Positions 53,530 through 62,998 of a DNA stretch of 64,000 bases are shown piece by piece (the first letter of the stretch is position 1; each line of letters starts with the position of its first letter). The translations under genes and the position numbers were made by a program. The notes beneath the pieces are model-generated. The model saw only the letters and a program-made list of their open reading frames with translations. It searched no databases and was not told where the DNA came from. The stretch comes from Lewinella sp. IMCC34183. Its GTDB lineage: Bacteria; Bacteroidota; Bacteroidia; Chitinophagales; Saprospiraceae. Location: contig NZ_QMEM01000010.1 in the NCBI RefSeq assembly GCF_003390915.1, forward strand, positions 85,810 through 149,809, written 5' to 3'.

Positions 53530-54697
53530 CTAGGGAACCGGCATCTCGCGCCCGGGCGCGGACCGGCTGGGGAGGTCCCGGCCGGCTTTCCCGTCACCCG
53601 CCACGTAGGGGAATCGGCTCTTCATCCGGTTGATCGGCCGCTCGATCAGGTACCAGGACAGCGTGGCCAGGGCTACGGTGAGCAAAAACAGCAGCAGCAG
53701 GCGAACGGGTCCCACGCCGAGGCTTCTGGGAAGCCCCAGGTAGATCAGTATCGTGACCCAGACGTGCATCAGCAATAAGTGGTAGACGTACAACCCGTAC
53801 GAGATCGTCCCCAGGTAGACCACCGGCCTCCAGGTAAGCAGGCGGCCGACCGATCCGGGCAACCCGCGGGCGGCAGCCCAAACCAGCCAGGTGAACACCG
53901 CCACCATTCCCAGTTGCTGTAGCGACTAGGCGATCCGTTCAACCACGTATACTTTTCCCGCAAACAGCCCGAGAGCGAGCACGGTGGCAATGATCACCCC
54001 GCCCCCCCAGCGGAGTGCGGCGCGACTCGCCGTCTTACCCACTTCCGAATGCACGCCGAGTACAGCCAGCAGGGCACCCAGGCACAGCCCGTCGGTATTT
54101 TCAAAGAGAAGCAGCGTATTGAATTGATTCGTCCAGAAAGTATGGTGGAGGATACGCAGTACCGGGGCGGCGACGATAAGGCCTGCCCCCACGGCGATGA
54201 GCCCCCGCCGCGGCAGGAACAGGACCAGCCAGGGCCAAATCAGGTAAAACTGCTCCTCCACCGCCAGGGACCAGAGGTGAGAGATACCCGCGACCCACTT
54301 TCCCGACAGGGCAAGCTCAATATTGAAGGTGTAGGTAAGCAACGAAAGCAAGTGATACCGTACCGGACCGTACCCCAGTGCCCAGAGCACCCCGATCGTC
54401 GTATAGTACAGGGGGAAAATGCGCAGGGCGCGGCGGGCGTAAAAGGCACATAGTATGCCGCCCCGCCCCGCCGCCTGGGCGCTCGCGCGTTCGCGGGCCC
54501 GCAGCAGGATACCCGTAATGATATCCTGAAATCACGAAGAACAGCTGAACGCCGGCGTTTCCTAGCGCCAGGGGCAGTGATTTGGTGATGCTCGGTGCCC
54601 AGTGGCGCTGCATGACCGAGAGGACGGCCAGCGCGCGCAGACCATCGAGCTGGGGTAAGTACGTAGACGCGTGTGCGTCCTGACGGATAAGGGACAT
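53530..54697 (-). pseudogene. Disrupted membrane acyltransferase (Acyl_transf_3 / OafA-like)
   Basis: Three pieces make one membrane acyltransferase that would have O-acylated surface sugars. The N-terminus (ATG 54697) has YLPQLDGLRALAVLSVMQRH and FFVISGY. Just after FFVISG (near 54525) the reading continues in another frame as IITGILLRARERA...RIFPLYYTTIGVLWALGYGP through HLWSLAVEEQFYLIWPWLVL. It then meets an in-frame TAG at 53926-53928, after which the same frame runs on to YGLYVYHLLLMHVWV and LIERPINRMKSRFPY. One frameshift and one stop inactivate it, unless the sequence is in error. Confidence 0.85.
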
Positions 54698-54955
54698 TCG
54701 AAAGGGAAGCGGTAAGTGTATCGGCGGGTACAGGCGCGATCGAAGATAGGGGTTTCGAAGGGCCGGAAGGGTGAATAGTATTCAAGACCGGGCGGGTACC
54801 AGGAAAGGTGAATTCCGCCCCCGCCCGCCGCCGCCGCGCCTGGTTTTAGCCCGCACATCGGTTTTAACCAACTGACTTTCAGGGGCAAGCCAACAATTTT
54901 TTGGAACATTTTTCCCGAAACCACGGTTGTCAATTTAAACCACAACCAACCCGTA

Positions 54956-55426
54956 ATGAAATACTTAACCGCTTTCCTCTTTATCTTCCTGCTCGTTTCG
55001 TGTGCCGACCGCACCAACAATACCAACGACATGGACACCCCCACGGCCGACGAGATGGAAACTACCATGCCCGACCGCCAGAACCCGGTGAACAGCCCCC
55101 AGACCGCCAGCCCCCAGCTGCAATCCACCATCCAGGCCGTAGAGTCGGCCGGTGGTGACATTACCGCACTGGCTCCCGGTACCGCCGTTTCCAACATCGA
55201 CTCCTGGATCTCCCAGCTCGACGGTATGGACGGCACCAATGCTATCGTCGATAACCTCAAATCCCTGAAAATGGAACTGAACGCCGACAACATCGACGGT
55301 TCCAAGGTATCCAACCTGCTGTCTACGCTGGCGCGCGAAACCCGCTCGGCCGGTAACGGTAACAGCGGCCTTGACGCCCTGGCCAATGCCCTTGACGCCG
55401 GTGCCCAGAAACTGAGCGGCAAGTAA
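54956..55426 (+). CDS. Small hypothetical lipoprotein
   Basis: A 156-residue lipoprotein: signal peptide with lipobox LLVSC, then a Thr/Asn/Asp-rich linker (~20-55) and a C-terminal helical region (IVDNLKSLKMELNADN; SNLLSTLARETRSAGNG; LDALANALDAGAQKLSGK). The helices contain hydrophobic repeats consistent with a small coiled or three-helix domain. No family is recognised. It is followed by a clear terminator, so it is a monocistronic gene. A 258-base gene-free region precedes it. Confidence 0.75.
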   Translation: MKYLTAFLFIFLLVSCADRTNNTNDMDTPTADEMETTMPDRQNPVNSPQTASPQLQSTIQAVESAGGDITALAPGTAVSNIDSWISQLDGMDGTNAIVDNLKSLKMELNADNIDGSKVSNLLSTLARETRSAGNGNSGLDALANALDAGAQKLSGK

Positions 55427-55453
55427 TCTTAGACAACTGATCCTCCGGTCAGG

Positions 55454-55487
55454 AAGAGCCAGGCAGCTACGCTGACCTGGCTCTTTT
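55454..55487 (+). terminator. Intrinsic terminator after the small lipoprotein
   Basis: A perfect 10-bp stem (AAGAGCCAGG / CCTGGCTCTT) closes a 12-base loop and ends in a short T-run. Confidence 0.85.
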
Positions 55488-55613
55488 GTATTTGGGAGAG
55501 GGCCTGACGGTTCGCCCTAGCCCGCCCCGCGAAAATTTCGCCCCGATCCCCGCACCCGCGCCCCGGCGCCGGTAAATGACACAACCCCACCCTGCTCCAC
55601 CTGTTTCCTACCT

Positions 55614-58436
55614 ATGTCCACCAACCGCCAGGAGCAGACCGCCGCCGACCTACGTACCGCCATCTTCATCAAGGGGGCGAACGCCAACAACCTCAAGAAC
55701 GTCGATATCACCATCCCCAAGAACCAGCTGGTGGTGGTGACCGGCGTGAGTGGCAGCGGTAAATCTAGTCTCACCATGGATACCCTCTTTGCCGAGGGGC
55801 AGCGCCGCTACGTGGAGAGCCTGAGCAGCTACGCGCGGCAGTTCCTGATGCGCATGAAGAAGCCGGAGGTGGACTATATCCGGGGCATCTGCCCGGCCAT
55901 CGCCATCGAGCAGAAGACCACCACGGCCAACGCCCGCTCCACGGTGGGTACGCTGACGGAGATCTACGACTACCTGCGCCTTCTTTACGCCCGGGTCGGC
56001 CGCACCTACAGCCCCAAGAGCGGCGAGGAGGTGAAGCGTCATACCGTTACCGACGTCGTGGACTTCATCCTCGGCCGCGAGGAGAACAGTCGCGTGTACC
56101 TCTACGCACCCATCGCGCGGGACTACGGCGACCGTACCCTGCGCCGTGAGCTCGAGTTGCTGCAGCAGAAGGGATACACCCGCGTGCTGGTCGACGACGA
56201 GCCCCAGCAGATCGACGACGTACTGGCCACTGACCGCAAGAGCCTGGATAAAGTGCTCAACGCCCTCACCACCGAGGAAGAAATGATGGTACTCATCGAC
56301 CGCTTCGTGGTGAAGCCGGACGACGAGGAGAACGACAAACGTATCGCCGACTCCGTGCAGACGGCCTTCTCGGAGGGTAACGGGGAAGTGATCGTCAGCC
56401 TGGAAGGGGGTGAGTGGGAGGCCTTCAACAACCGCTTCGAGCTGGACGGCATGACCTTCCTCGAGCCCTCGCCCGCGCTCTTCAACTACAACAACCCCTA
56501 CGGTGCCTGCCCCACCTGTGAGGGCTTCAGCAAGACGATGGGTATCGACGAGGACAAGGTGATCCCCAATCCCGGATTGTCGGTCTACGACGGCGCCGTG
56601 GCCCCCTGGACCGGACAGACCTACGGGCAGTGGCAAACCGACTTCCTGCGCGTAGCCAACCGCTTTGAATTTCCGGTCCATACCCCCTACGGTGACCTGA
56701 CCCGCGAGGAGAAGGACGTGCTGTGGGACGGTAACCGCCACGTCTCGGGTATTCACGCCTTCTTTGAAGAGCTCCAGAAGAAGCTGTACAAGATCCAGAA
56801 CCGGGTCATGCTGGCCCGCTACCGCGGCCGTACCCTCTGCCCCACCTGCAAGGGGGGGCGCCTGCGCAAGGAGGCCACCTACGTGAAGATCGACGGCAAG
56901 GCCATCACCGAACTGGTCGACCTGCCTATCGACCTGCTGCAGCACCACTTCCAGGAACTGCGCCTCAACGAGCACGACACGACCATCGCCCGTCGCCTGC
57001 TGCTCGAGATCAACAACCGGCTGCAGAGCATGATGGACCTGGGGCTTGGCTACCTCACCATTAACCGCCTCAGCAACACCCTCTCCGGGGGGGAAAGCCA
57101 GCGCATCAACCTGACGCGTACCCTGGGCAGCAACCTGACGGCCAGCCTCTACATCCTCGACGAGCCGAGCGTAGGGCTGCACCCCCGCGATACCGAGCGG
57201 CTGGTCCGGGTCCTGCGGCGACTGCGGGACCTTGGCAATACCGTGCTGGTGGTAGAGCACGAGGAAGGCATCATTGCCGCGGCCGACTACCTGATCGACA
57301 TCGGGCCGCGCGCCGGGGTGCACGGGGGAGAGGTCATCTTCGCGGGCCCCTACGAAGCCATCTACGACGAGGCCTCGGAGAGCCTGACCACCAAGTACAT
57401 GAACGGTACGCTGGCCATCGAGCCGCCGGCCTCGCCGCGCCGCCTCACCAACTGGCTTACGGTAGAGGGCGCGCGCATGCACAACCTAAAGAACATCGAC
57501 GTCCGAATCCCGCTGAATGCCACGACCGTGATCTCCGGCGTATCGGGGAGCGGCAAGACCAGCCTGGTGAAGGGCATCCTCTACCCCGCCCTGCTGCGCG
57601 AACTGGGCGAGGGCAGCTCGCAGGCGCCCGGCTCCTTCAAGGCCCTGGGTGGTGACCTCAAGTTGCTGACCGGCGTGGAGATGGTGAACCAGAGCCCGAT
57701 CGGCAAGAGCAGCCGGTCCAACCCCGTAACCTACGTGGGGGCCTACGACGCTATCCGTAACCTGATGGTCGATCAGCAACTGGCCAAGATCCGGGGGTAC
57801 AAGCCGAGCTTCTTCAGCTTCAACGTAGACGGTGGCCGCTGTCCTACCTGCAAAGGCGAGGGCGAGCAGGTGGTGGAGATGCAGTTCCTGGCCGACGTGC
57901 GGCTGGAGTGCGAGGAATGCCACGGCGCCCGCTTCAAGCGGGAGATCCTCGACGTGCAGTACAACGGCAAGAACATCGCCGAGATCCTGGACCTGAGCAT
58001 CGACGAAGCCGTAGACTTCTTTACCGACGAGCCGACGATCACCAAGAAATTGCAGCCGCTGCAGGACGTCGGTCTGGGGTACGTGACCCTGGGACAGTCA
58101 AGCTCCACCCTCTCCGGCGGGGAGGCGCAGCGGGTCAAACTGGCCAGCTTCCTGACCAAGGATAAGGCCGGCGAGCACCTGCTGTTCATCTTCGACGAGC
58201 CGACCACGGGACTTCACTTCGACGACGTACGCATCCTGCTTACCGCCTTCAACGCCCTGGTCGAGAACGGACATACCGTCTTGATCGTGGAGCATAACAT
58301 CGACGTCATCCGCTCGGCCGACTACGTCGTGGACCTGGGCCCCGAAGGGGGACGTGACGGGGGCTATCTCGTGTTTCAGGGCCGACCGGAGGAGCTGAAG
58401 GACGTGAAGGAGAGCTATACGGGTCGGTACCTGTAG
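55614..58436 (+). CDS. uvrA: Excinuclease ABC subunit A
   Basis: The 940-residue DNA-damage recognition ATPase of nucleotide excision repair. Two ABC modules are visible: Walker A in GVSGSGKSSL (~44-53) and GVSGSGKTSL, signatures LSGGESQRINL and LSGGEAQRVKL, and Walker B/D-loops in LYILDEPSVGLH and LLFIFDEPTTGLH. Zinc-binding segments are CPTCEG, CPTCKGGRLRKE and the full C-terminal CPTCKG...CEECHG pair. The length is normal. It is monocistronic and sits between the lipoprotein gene and the dgo genes without functional connection to them. Confidence 0.97.
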   Translation: MSTNRQEQTAADLRTAIFIKGANANNLKNVDITIPKNQLVVVTGVSGSGKSSLTMDTLFAEGQRRYVESLSSYARQFLMRMKKPEVDYIRGICPAIAIEQKTTTANARSTVGTLTEIYDYLRLLYARVGRTYSPKSGEEVKRHTVTDVVDFILGREENSRVYLYAPIARDYGDRTLRRELELLQQKGYTRVLVDDEPQQIDDVLATDRKSLDKVLNALTTEEEMMVLIDRFVVKPDDEENDKRIADSVQTAFSEGNGEVIVSLEGGEWEAFNNRFELDGMTFLEPSPALFNYNNPYGACPTCEGFSKTMGIDEDKVIPNPGLSVYDGAVAPWTGQTYGQWQTDFLRVANRFEFPVHTPYGDLTREEKDVLWDGNRHVSGIHAFFEELQKKLYKIQNRVMLARYRGRTLCPTCKGGRLRKEATYVKIDGKAITELVDLPIDLLQHHFQELRLNEHDTTIARRLLLEINNRLQSMMDLGLGYLTINRLSNTLSGGESQRINLTRTLGSNLTASLYILDEPSVGLHPRDTERLVRVLRRLRDLGNTVLVVEHEEGIIAAADYLIDIGPRAGVHGGEVIFAGPYEAIYDEASESLTTKYMNGTLAIEPPASPRRLTNWLTVEGARMHNLKNIDVRIPLNATTVISGVSGSGKTSLVKGILYPALLRELGEGSSQAPGSFKALGGDLKLLTGVEMVNQSPIGKSSRSNPVTYVGAYDAIRNLMVDQQLAKIRGYKPSFFSFNVDGGRCPTCKGEGEQVVEMQFLADVRLECEECHGARFKREILDVQYNGKNIAEILDLSIDEAVDFFTDEPTITKKLQPLQDVGLGYVTLGQSSSTLSGGEAQRVKLASFLTKDKAGEHLLFIFDEPTTGLHFDDVRILLTAFNALVENGHTVLIVEHNIDVIRSADYVVDLGPEGGRDGGYLVFQGRPEELKDVKESYTGRYL

Positions 58437-58557
58437 CTTACGCGGAATGTCTTTGCTATTAGGCGGGCGACAGGTTGACCACAGAGGTTTCACGGAGGAT
58501 GGCCAAAGAGATGCCACGGAGCGCAGGACGCCTTGCCCTGCACCATGACCTTGCGGT

Positions 58558-58611
58558 GGTTAACTTGCCTGCACACCGGTCAAACGCTTTGACCGGTGTA
58601 AGCTGTTAACC
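58558..58611. repeat. Nested inverted repeat upstream of the galactonate dehydratase gene
   Basis: Inner stem ACACCGGTCAAA-CGC-TTTGACCGGTGT (58573-58599, perfect 12-bp arms) inside outer arms GGTTAAC and GTTAACC. The structure begins about 120 bases after uvrA and ends 17 before the dgoD start. It lacks a T-run. It could be an operator for the dgo genes or a folded leader element. The preceding ~120 bases show nothing else. Confidence 0.55.
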
Positions 58612-58627
58612 CACCTATAACCGGATC

Positions 58628-59785
58628 ATGCAGGACCTTGCCATTACCCGCGTAGAAACCTTCCGCGTAGCCCCCCGCTGGCTTTTTTTGAAACTCACCA
58701 CCGCCGAGGGCATCGTAGGTTGGGGCGAACCCGTGGTGGAGGGCCGCGCGGCCACCGTGGAGGCCTGCATCCGGGAGATCGAGGAGCATCTCATTGGGCA
58801 CTCCGCCCACCGGATCGACGATTTTTGGCAGATGATCTACCGCGGGGGCTTCTATCGGGGGGGGCCGGTGCTGATGAGTGCGCTGGCGGGCATCGACCAG
58901 GCGCTGTGGGACATCAAGGGGAAGGCGCTGGGCGTACCCGTATACCAGCTGCTCGGCGGGGCGGTACGGGACAAGATGCGGATCTACGGGTGGATCGGGG
59001 GCGACACGCCGGACGAGCTGGCGGCGGCGGCCCGAAAGCGGGTAGATAATGGCTTCACCGCGGTCAAGATGACGATCTGCGACCAGATGACCTGGATCGA
59101 CAGCCCGCGCAAGGTAGCAGAGGTGGGGGACAAGATGGCCGCCATGCGGGAAGCCGTGGGCGACGAGATACTCATCGGCGTAGACCTGCACGGACGCGTA
59201 CACAAGGGACAGGCCAAAGCCATTGCCCGGGTGCTGGAGCCCTACCACCCCTTCTTCCTGGAGGAACTGGTGCTGACCGAAAACAACGACGCCCTGAAGA
59301 GTCTCCGCGATTTCACGTCCATACCCATGGCGACCGGGGAGCGGATGTACACCCGCTGGGACTTCAAGCGCATCCTCGAGCAGGACGCCGTCGACATCAT
59401 TCAGCCCGACCTAAGTCACGCCGGCGGCATTACCGAGGTGAAGAAGATCGCGGCCATGGCCGAAGCCTACGACGTGGCGCTGGCCCCCCATTGTCCACTG
59501 GGGCCGATCAGTTTTGCCGCGGCGCTGCAGGTTGACTTCAACTGCATCAACGCACTGATTCAGGAGTCGAGTCTCGGCATCCACTACAACGTGGGGGCCG
59601 ACCTGACCGATTACCTGACGGATCCGGACGGGTTCCAGCTGCGGGATGGTCACGTACCGCTGCCTACGGCCACGGGGCTGGGTATCGAGATTGACGAAGA
59701 CAAGGTGCGCCGAGCCGCCGAAACCGGCCACAACTGGAAGAACCCGATCTGGCGGAATCCCGACGGGTCCGTCACCGAATGGTAA
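58628..59785 (+). CDS. dgoD: D-galactonate dehydratase
   Basis: Enolase-superfamily (mandelate racemase/muconate lactonising) dehydratase of 385 residues that converts D-galactonate to 2-dehydro-3-deoxy-D-galactonate. Metal ligands and catalytic residues match E. coli DgoD with an offset of +3: Asp186 and His188 in VDLHGRVH, Glu212 in FLEELV, Glu238 in ATGERM and His288 in APHCPLGP. The N-terminal capping domain (GEPVVEGRAATVEACIREIE) and C-terminal HYNVGADLTDYL are typical. Its stop overlaps the next ORF's start by seven bases. First step of the De Ley-Doudoroff set here. Confidence 0.95.
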   Translation: MQDLAITRVETFRVAPRWLFLKLTTAEGIVGWGEPVVEGRAATVEACIREIEEHLIGHSAHRIDDFWQMIYRGGFYRGGPVLMSALAGIDQALWDIKGKALGVPVYQLLGGAVRDKMRIYGWIGGDTPDELAAAARKRVDNGFTAVKMTICDQMTWIDSPRKVAEVGDKMAAMREAVGDEILIGVDLHGRVHKGQAKAIARVLEPYHPFFLEELVLTENNDALKSLRDFTSIPMATGERMYTRWDFKRILEQDAVDIIQPDLSHAGGITEVKKIAAMAEAYDVALAPHCPLGPISFAAALQVDFNCINALIQESSLGIHYNVGADLTDYLTDPDGFQLRDGHVPLPTATGLGIEIDEDKVRRAAETGHNWKNPIWRNPDGSVTEW

Positions 59786-61104
59786 GCCGGACCGCCATGA
59801 CCCGCAAGCGCTACAATATCCTCGCCCTGATCTTCGTGACGGTGGTCATCAACTACATGGACCGCAGCAACATCAGCGTAGCTGCCCCCGCTCTGAGCGA
59901 GGACCTTTCCCTGACCAAGGTGCAGCTCGGCTACATTTTCTCGGCTTTCGGGCTCACCTATTCCCTGCTGCAGATTCCGGGCGGCATCCTGGCCGACCAC
60001 GTAAGACCGCGCCTGCTGTATCCCGTGATCCTGCTGCTTTGGTCGCTGGCCACCCTGCTGCAGGGGCTGGTAAGTTCCCTGGCCGCGCTGATCGGGCTGC
60101 GCGCCTCCATCGGAGTATTTGAGGCCCCCTCCTACCCGACCAACAACCGTATCGTAACCAGCTGGTTTCCGGACCGCGAGCGGGCATCGGCCATTGCGGT
60201 ATACACCTCCGGGCAGTTTATCGGATTGGCCTTTTTGACGCCGCTGCTGGTGACCATTCAGGCGTGGTTTGGCTGGCGGGGCCTGTTTATTTTCTCCGGC
60301 AGCGTGGGCATTGTGTGGGCCATAGTCTGGTGGTTCTTTTACCGGGATCCGCAACGCCACGAAACCGTGAGCGCCTCGGAGTTGGAGATGATCGCCGCCG
60401 GCGGCGGATTGATCGAGGCGGACACCCCGGCCGGCCCGGCGGACGAAGTACGCTTTAGCCTTAGCGACTTGCGGGAAGTTTTCTCCCACTCCAAACTGTG
60501 GGGCATCTACCTCGGGCAGTTCTGCCTGGTGTCGCTATTCACTTTTTTCCTGACCTGGTTCCCTACCTACCTGGTGGAGTACCGGGGGCTGGACTTCATC
60601 AAATCGGGCTTCCTGGCTTCCATCCCCTTTCTGGCGGCCTTCGTGGGTGTGCTGCTTTCGGGTTTTCTCTCCGATTTCCTTGTCCGGCGGGGCGTTTCCA
60701 ACGAAGCCTCCCGCAAGGGGCCGATCATTTTGGGCATGCTGCTGTCGATCCTGATCGTCGGGGCCAACTACACGGACAGTACCGCCCTCATCATCTTCTT
60801 CCTGGCCGTCGCGTTTTTCGGCAACGGGCTGGCCTCGATCACCTGGGTATTCGTATCCCTGCTGGCCCCGCGACGGCTCATCGGGCTGGCCGGTGGCGTA
60901 TTCAACTTCATCGGCGGATTGGGGGCGGTGATCTCTCCCATCGTTATCGGCTACTTGGCTGAAAATGGCGATTTCGCGCCCGCCCTGCTATTCGTCGCCG
61001 TGGTAGCCTTTCTGGGCCTGTGCTCTTACCTGTTCCTGGTGGGTAAAATCCAGCGGGTGGAGAAACGGACGGCGGCGGGGCCGCGGGTGCGGGGGGATCG
61101 GTAA
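59779..61104 (+). CDS. MFS transporter, anion:cation symporter type (DgoT/ExuT-like)
   Basis: A 441-residue MFS protein with about 12 membrane helices. The start ALIFVTVVINYMDRSNISVA is the signature of the ACS family, which imports galactonate, hexuronates and similar sugar acids. Other markers are the MFS cytosolic loop GGILADHVRPRLLYP, TSWFPDRERASAI, and helices 7-12 beginning KLWGIYLGQFCLVSLFTFFL. ATG 59779 overlaps the dgoD stop by seven bases; ATG 59797 (MTRKRYN) is also possible. Position beside dgoD makes D-galactonate the likely cargo. Confidence 0.9.
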   Translation: MVSRTAMTRKRYNILALIFVTVVINYMDRSNISVAAPALSEDLSLTKVQLGYIFSAFGLTYSLLQIPGGILADHVRPRLLYPVILLLWSLATLLQGLVSSLAALIGLRASIGVFEAPSYPTNNRIVTSWFPDRERASAIAVYTSGQFIGLAFLTPLLVTIQAWFGWRGLFIFSGSVGIVWAIVWWFFYRDPQRHETVSASELEMIAAGGGLIEADTPAGPADEVRFSLSDLREVFSHSKLWGIYLGQFCLVSLFTFFLTWFPTYLVEYRGLDFIKSGFLASIPFLAAFVGVLLSGFLSDFLVRRGVSNEASRKGPIILGMLLSILIVGANYTDSTALIIFFLAVAFFGNGLASITWVFVSLLAPRRLIGLAGGVFNFIGGLGAVISPIVIGYLAENGDFAPALLFVAVVAFLGLCSYLFLVGKIQRVEKRTAAGPRVRGDR

Positions 61105-61185
61105 GCGGAGTAGAGAGTTGGTTTGGGTCAGATTCGTTCCGGGGTGAAGCTAACGCGGTCGCTGGCCCGCGAGATCGCGGCCGGT

Positions 61186-61225
61186 CGACTAGTGGCCGGT
61201 CGACTAGTCGACCGGCCACTAGTCG
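61186..61225. repeat. Perfect 40-bp palindrome between the convergent dgo pairs
   Basis: A 20-base half (CGACTAGTGGCCGGTCGACT) is followed directly by its exact reverse complement. The left flank adds a second direct copy of GGCCGGTCGACTAGT (61179-61193 and 61194-61208), so it looks like a tandem copy plus inversion. No T-run is present. It lies in the 294-base space between the transporter and the aldolase genes, which otherwise shows nothing; it may act as a bidirectional terminator or be a mobile palindromic element. Confidence 0.6.
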
Positions 61226-61398
61226 TACGTACCAGTTCGCGATAATTAACCTACAGTTAACATTAGCCCCCCGTCCTGATGCTCCTTCGCTTTTGTTATT
61301 CTGCAGCCCAGCACGCAACCCGGCCTGCCGTCGCCGCCGCAAAGCAGATGGACAGCCGCCTATCTAAACAAGCTTAGGCGCGTAGGGCTAGTGTTGCG

Positions 61399-62043
61399 CT
61401 ATAGGAGATCTTCAATGCGGGAGCGGACATCAGCGAAGTGTTGCCGCAGGGCCCGGTAGTCCTCATCCTTGATCATCTCCTTATCGAGCAGGCCGCTTCC
61501 CATACCTACCCCGTAGGCACCCGCCTCGAAGTAAGAACGGATGTTATCTCGGTCCACGCCACCGGTGGGCAGCAACCTGACCTCTCCGAGGGGTCCGGCA
61601 ACGTCCCGGAGGTAGCCAGGGCCCAGCTGGCCGGCGGGAAAAACCTTCACCGCCGATCCTCCCAGTGACCAGGCCCGGTAAATTTCCGTGGGGGTATAAG
61701 CCCCGGGGAATACCGGAATATCTTCCGCTACGGCGCCCAAAATAACCTCCTCGTCCAGCACCGGCGTAACAATAAATTGGGCACCGGCTGCAAGGGCACG
61801 CTCGTAATCCTCCAGATTACAGACGGTGCCGGCCCCGACGTTGAGTTGAGGAAAGCGATTCCGGAGGGTAGCAATGATGCCTTCCGCCCCCCGCGTATTC
61901 ATGGTGACTTCCAGCGTATAGTAGCCGGTATCGGCACACACTCCAGCGATACGTGTGCACACGGAAGGCGCAAGCCCCCTGAGTATTCCGATAATGGGAG
62001 TCTCTCTGAATCGGGTCCACGAAAAGCGTTGATCATCGGGCAT
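61399..62043 (-). CDS. dgoA: 2-dehydro-3-deoxy-6-phosphogalactonate aldolase
   Basis: KDPG/KDPGal-family class I aldolase of 214 residues giving pyruvate and glyceraldehyde 3-phosphate. Active-site Glu45 lies in YTLEVTMNT and Schiff-base Lys133 in SAVKVFPAGQLGP; VGAGTVCNLEDYERAL and LLPTGGVDRDNIRSYFEAGA complete the phosphate-binding pocket. The start (ATG 62043) overlaps the kinase stop by 11 bases, so the two are co-translated. Sequence alone does not separate the galacto from the gluco isomer; the neighbouring kinase and dgoD support the galacto route. Confidence 0.9.
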   Translation of the reverse strand: MPDDQRFSWTRFRETPIIGILRGLAPSVCTRIAGVCADTGYYTLEVTMNTRGAEGIIATLRNRFPQLNVGAGTVCNLEDYERALAAGAQFIVTPVLDEEVILGAVAEDIPVFPGAYTPTEIYRAWSLGGSAVKVFPAGQLGPGYLRDVAGPLGEVRLLPTGGVDRDNIRSYFEAGAYGVGMGSGLLDKEMIKDEDYRALRQHFADVRSRIEDLL

Positions 62044-62998
62044 ACTGAAGGAGTAATTTTAATTGGCCGAAAAGTAGCGCACGCTCCAGCACTTCAGCGC
62101 CAAAAACCCGGATCCGATCTACATTGATCAGTGTTTCAAGTGCTATCTGGTAGAGGGTGCGCACCGGTTCGGTAGCCACCAGGTAAACGGAGCCATCGCT
62201 GTCCCGCAATCCCCCTACTTCGTTTCCGACCAGCAGGCCACTGAGGTAGTAGTAGTTTGCGATCCTGGATTTATGCTGCAGGACATCCCGTACCCGAACC
62301 CCGAACAGCGCCGCACTGATCTTACCGGCGCTTCCATCCCGAACTCCCTTTCGGAAGGCATCAGATGCCTCGTCACCAAATTCTCCGGCGGCTACAGACG
62401 CCGCTAGTACGCTCCTGGTCGATAGCAGTTCAAACAGCTCACCCGTCATGTATGTAGTGAAAGAGGTGTAACGGCTCCCGTCGAAATAGAGGTGCTTGCT
62501 ATGGGTGCCTGGCAGCAGCAGCGTACCGGCACCAGACGGCGCTAACAAATCACTCATGCCTACCGCTTGTATTTCCTCACCACGCATAATGCTATCGCTA
62601 CCCTTTACACCCGAGAGGAGCAATACGCTATGGCCCTGCTCCGTGGACAACCATTCACCGTGCAGTCCCCGGCCATCGGACTCGATGGGAAGATCGGCGT
62701 AGGCCAGCTCACGCATCCCGATCGAGCTGGACGCCATTCCCGAAGCCACCACGGGCAGATTGCCATAGGCAGGCGGCAGTTCGGACAAACGGTCGGCCAG
62801 GTACCGCAGGTAATAGGACTGTCGGTCCTTTTCCCCGCTCGCGAGAAATTCGGCGCTTACCGTACGGATACCTTGTGCATTATTCCACCCTGCCAGGGTC
62901 CGCAGAGAACCCGTTTCCACTACGCGGAGACGGAAATTGGTGGTTCCCCAGTCGCAACTGATGAAGTGAGTAGGAGCGGTGGGCGATCGATCGGACAT
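62033..62998 (-). CDS. dgoK: 2-dehydro-3-deoxygalactonokinase
   Basis: ATP-dependent kinase of 321 residues that phosphorylates 2-dehydro-3-deoxygalactonate at O6. N-terminal ASKHA phosphate-binding segment FISCDWGTTNFRLRVVE, then GSGMRELAYADLP-like loop in SSIGMRELAYADLP, LLLSGVKGSDSIMRGEEIQA and LLLPGTHSKHLYF are family markers of DgoK. It is the upstream member of the minus-strand pair and supplies the substrate of the aldolase. The region between it and the DUF2461 gene is about 100 bases. Confidence 0.93.
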   Translation of the reverse strand: MSDRSPTAPTHFISCDWGTTNFRLRVVETGSLRTLAGWNNAQGIRTVSAEFLASGEKDRQSYYLRYLADRLSELPPAYGNLPVVASGMASSSIGMRELAYADLPIESDGRGLHGEWLSTEQGHSVLLLSGVKGSDSIMRGEEIQAVGMSDLLAPSGAGTLLLPGTHSKHLYFDGSRYTSFTTYMTGELFELLSTRSVLAASVAAGEFGDEASDAFRKGVRDGSAGKISAALFGVRVRDVLQHKSRIANYYYLSGLLVGNEVGGLRDSDGSVYLVATEPVRTLYQIALETLINVDRIRVFGAEVLERALLFGQLKLLLQYAR

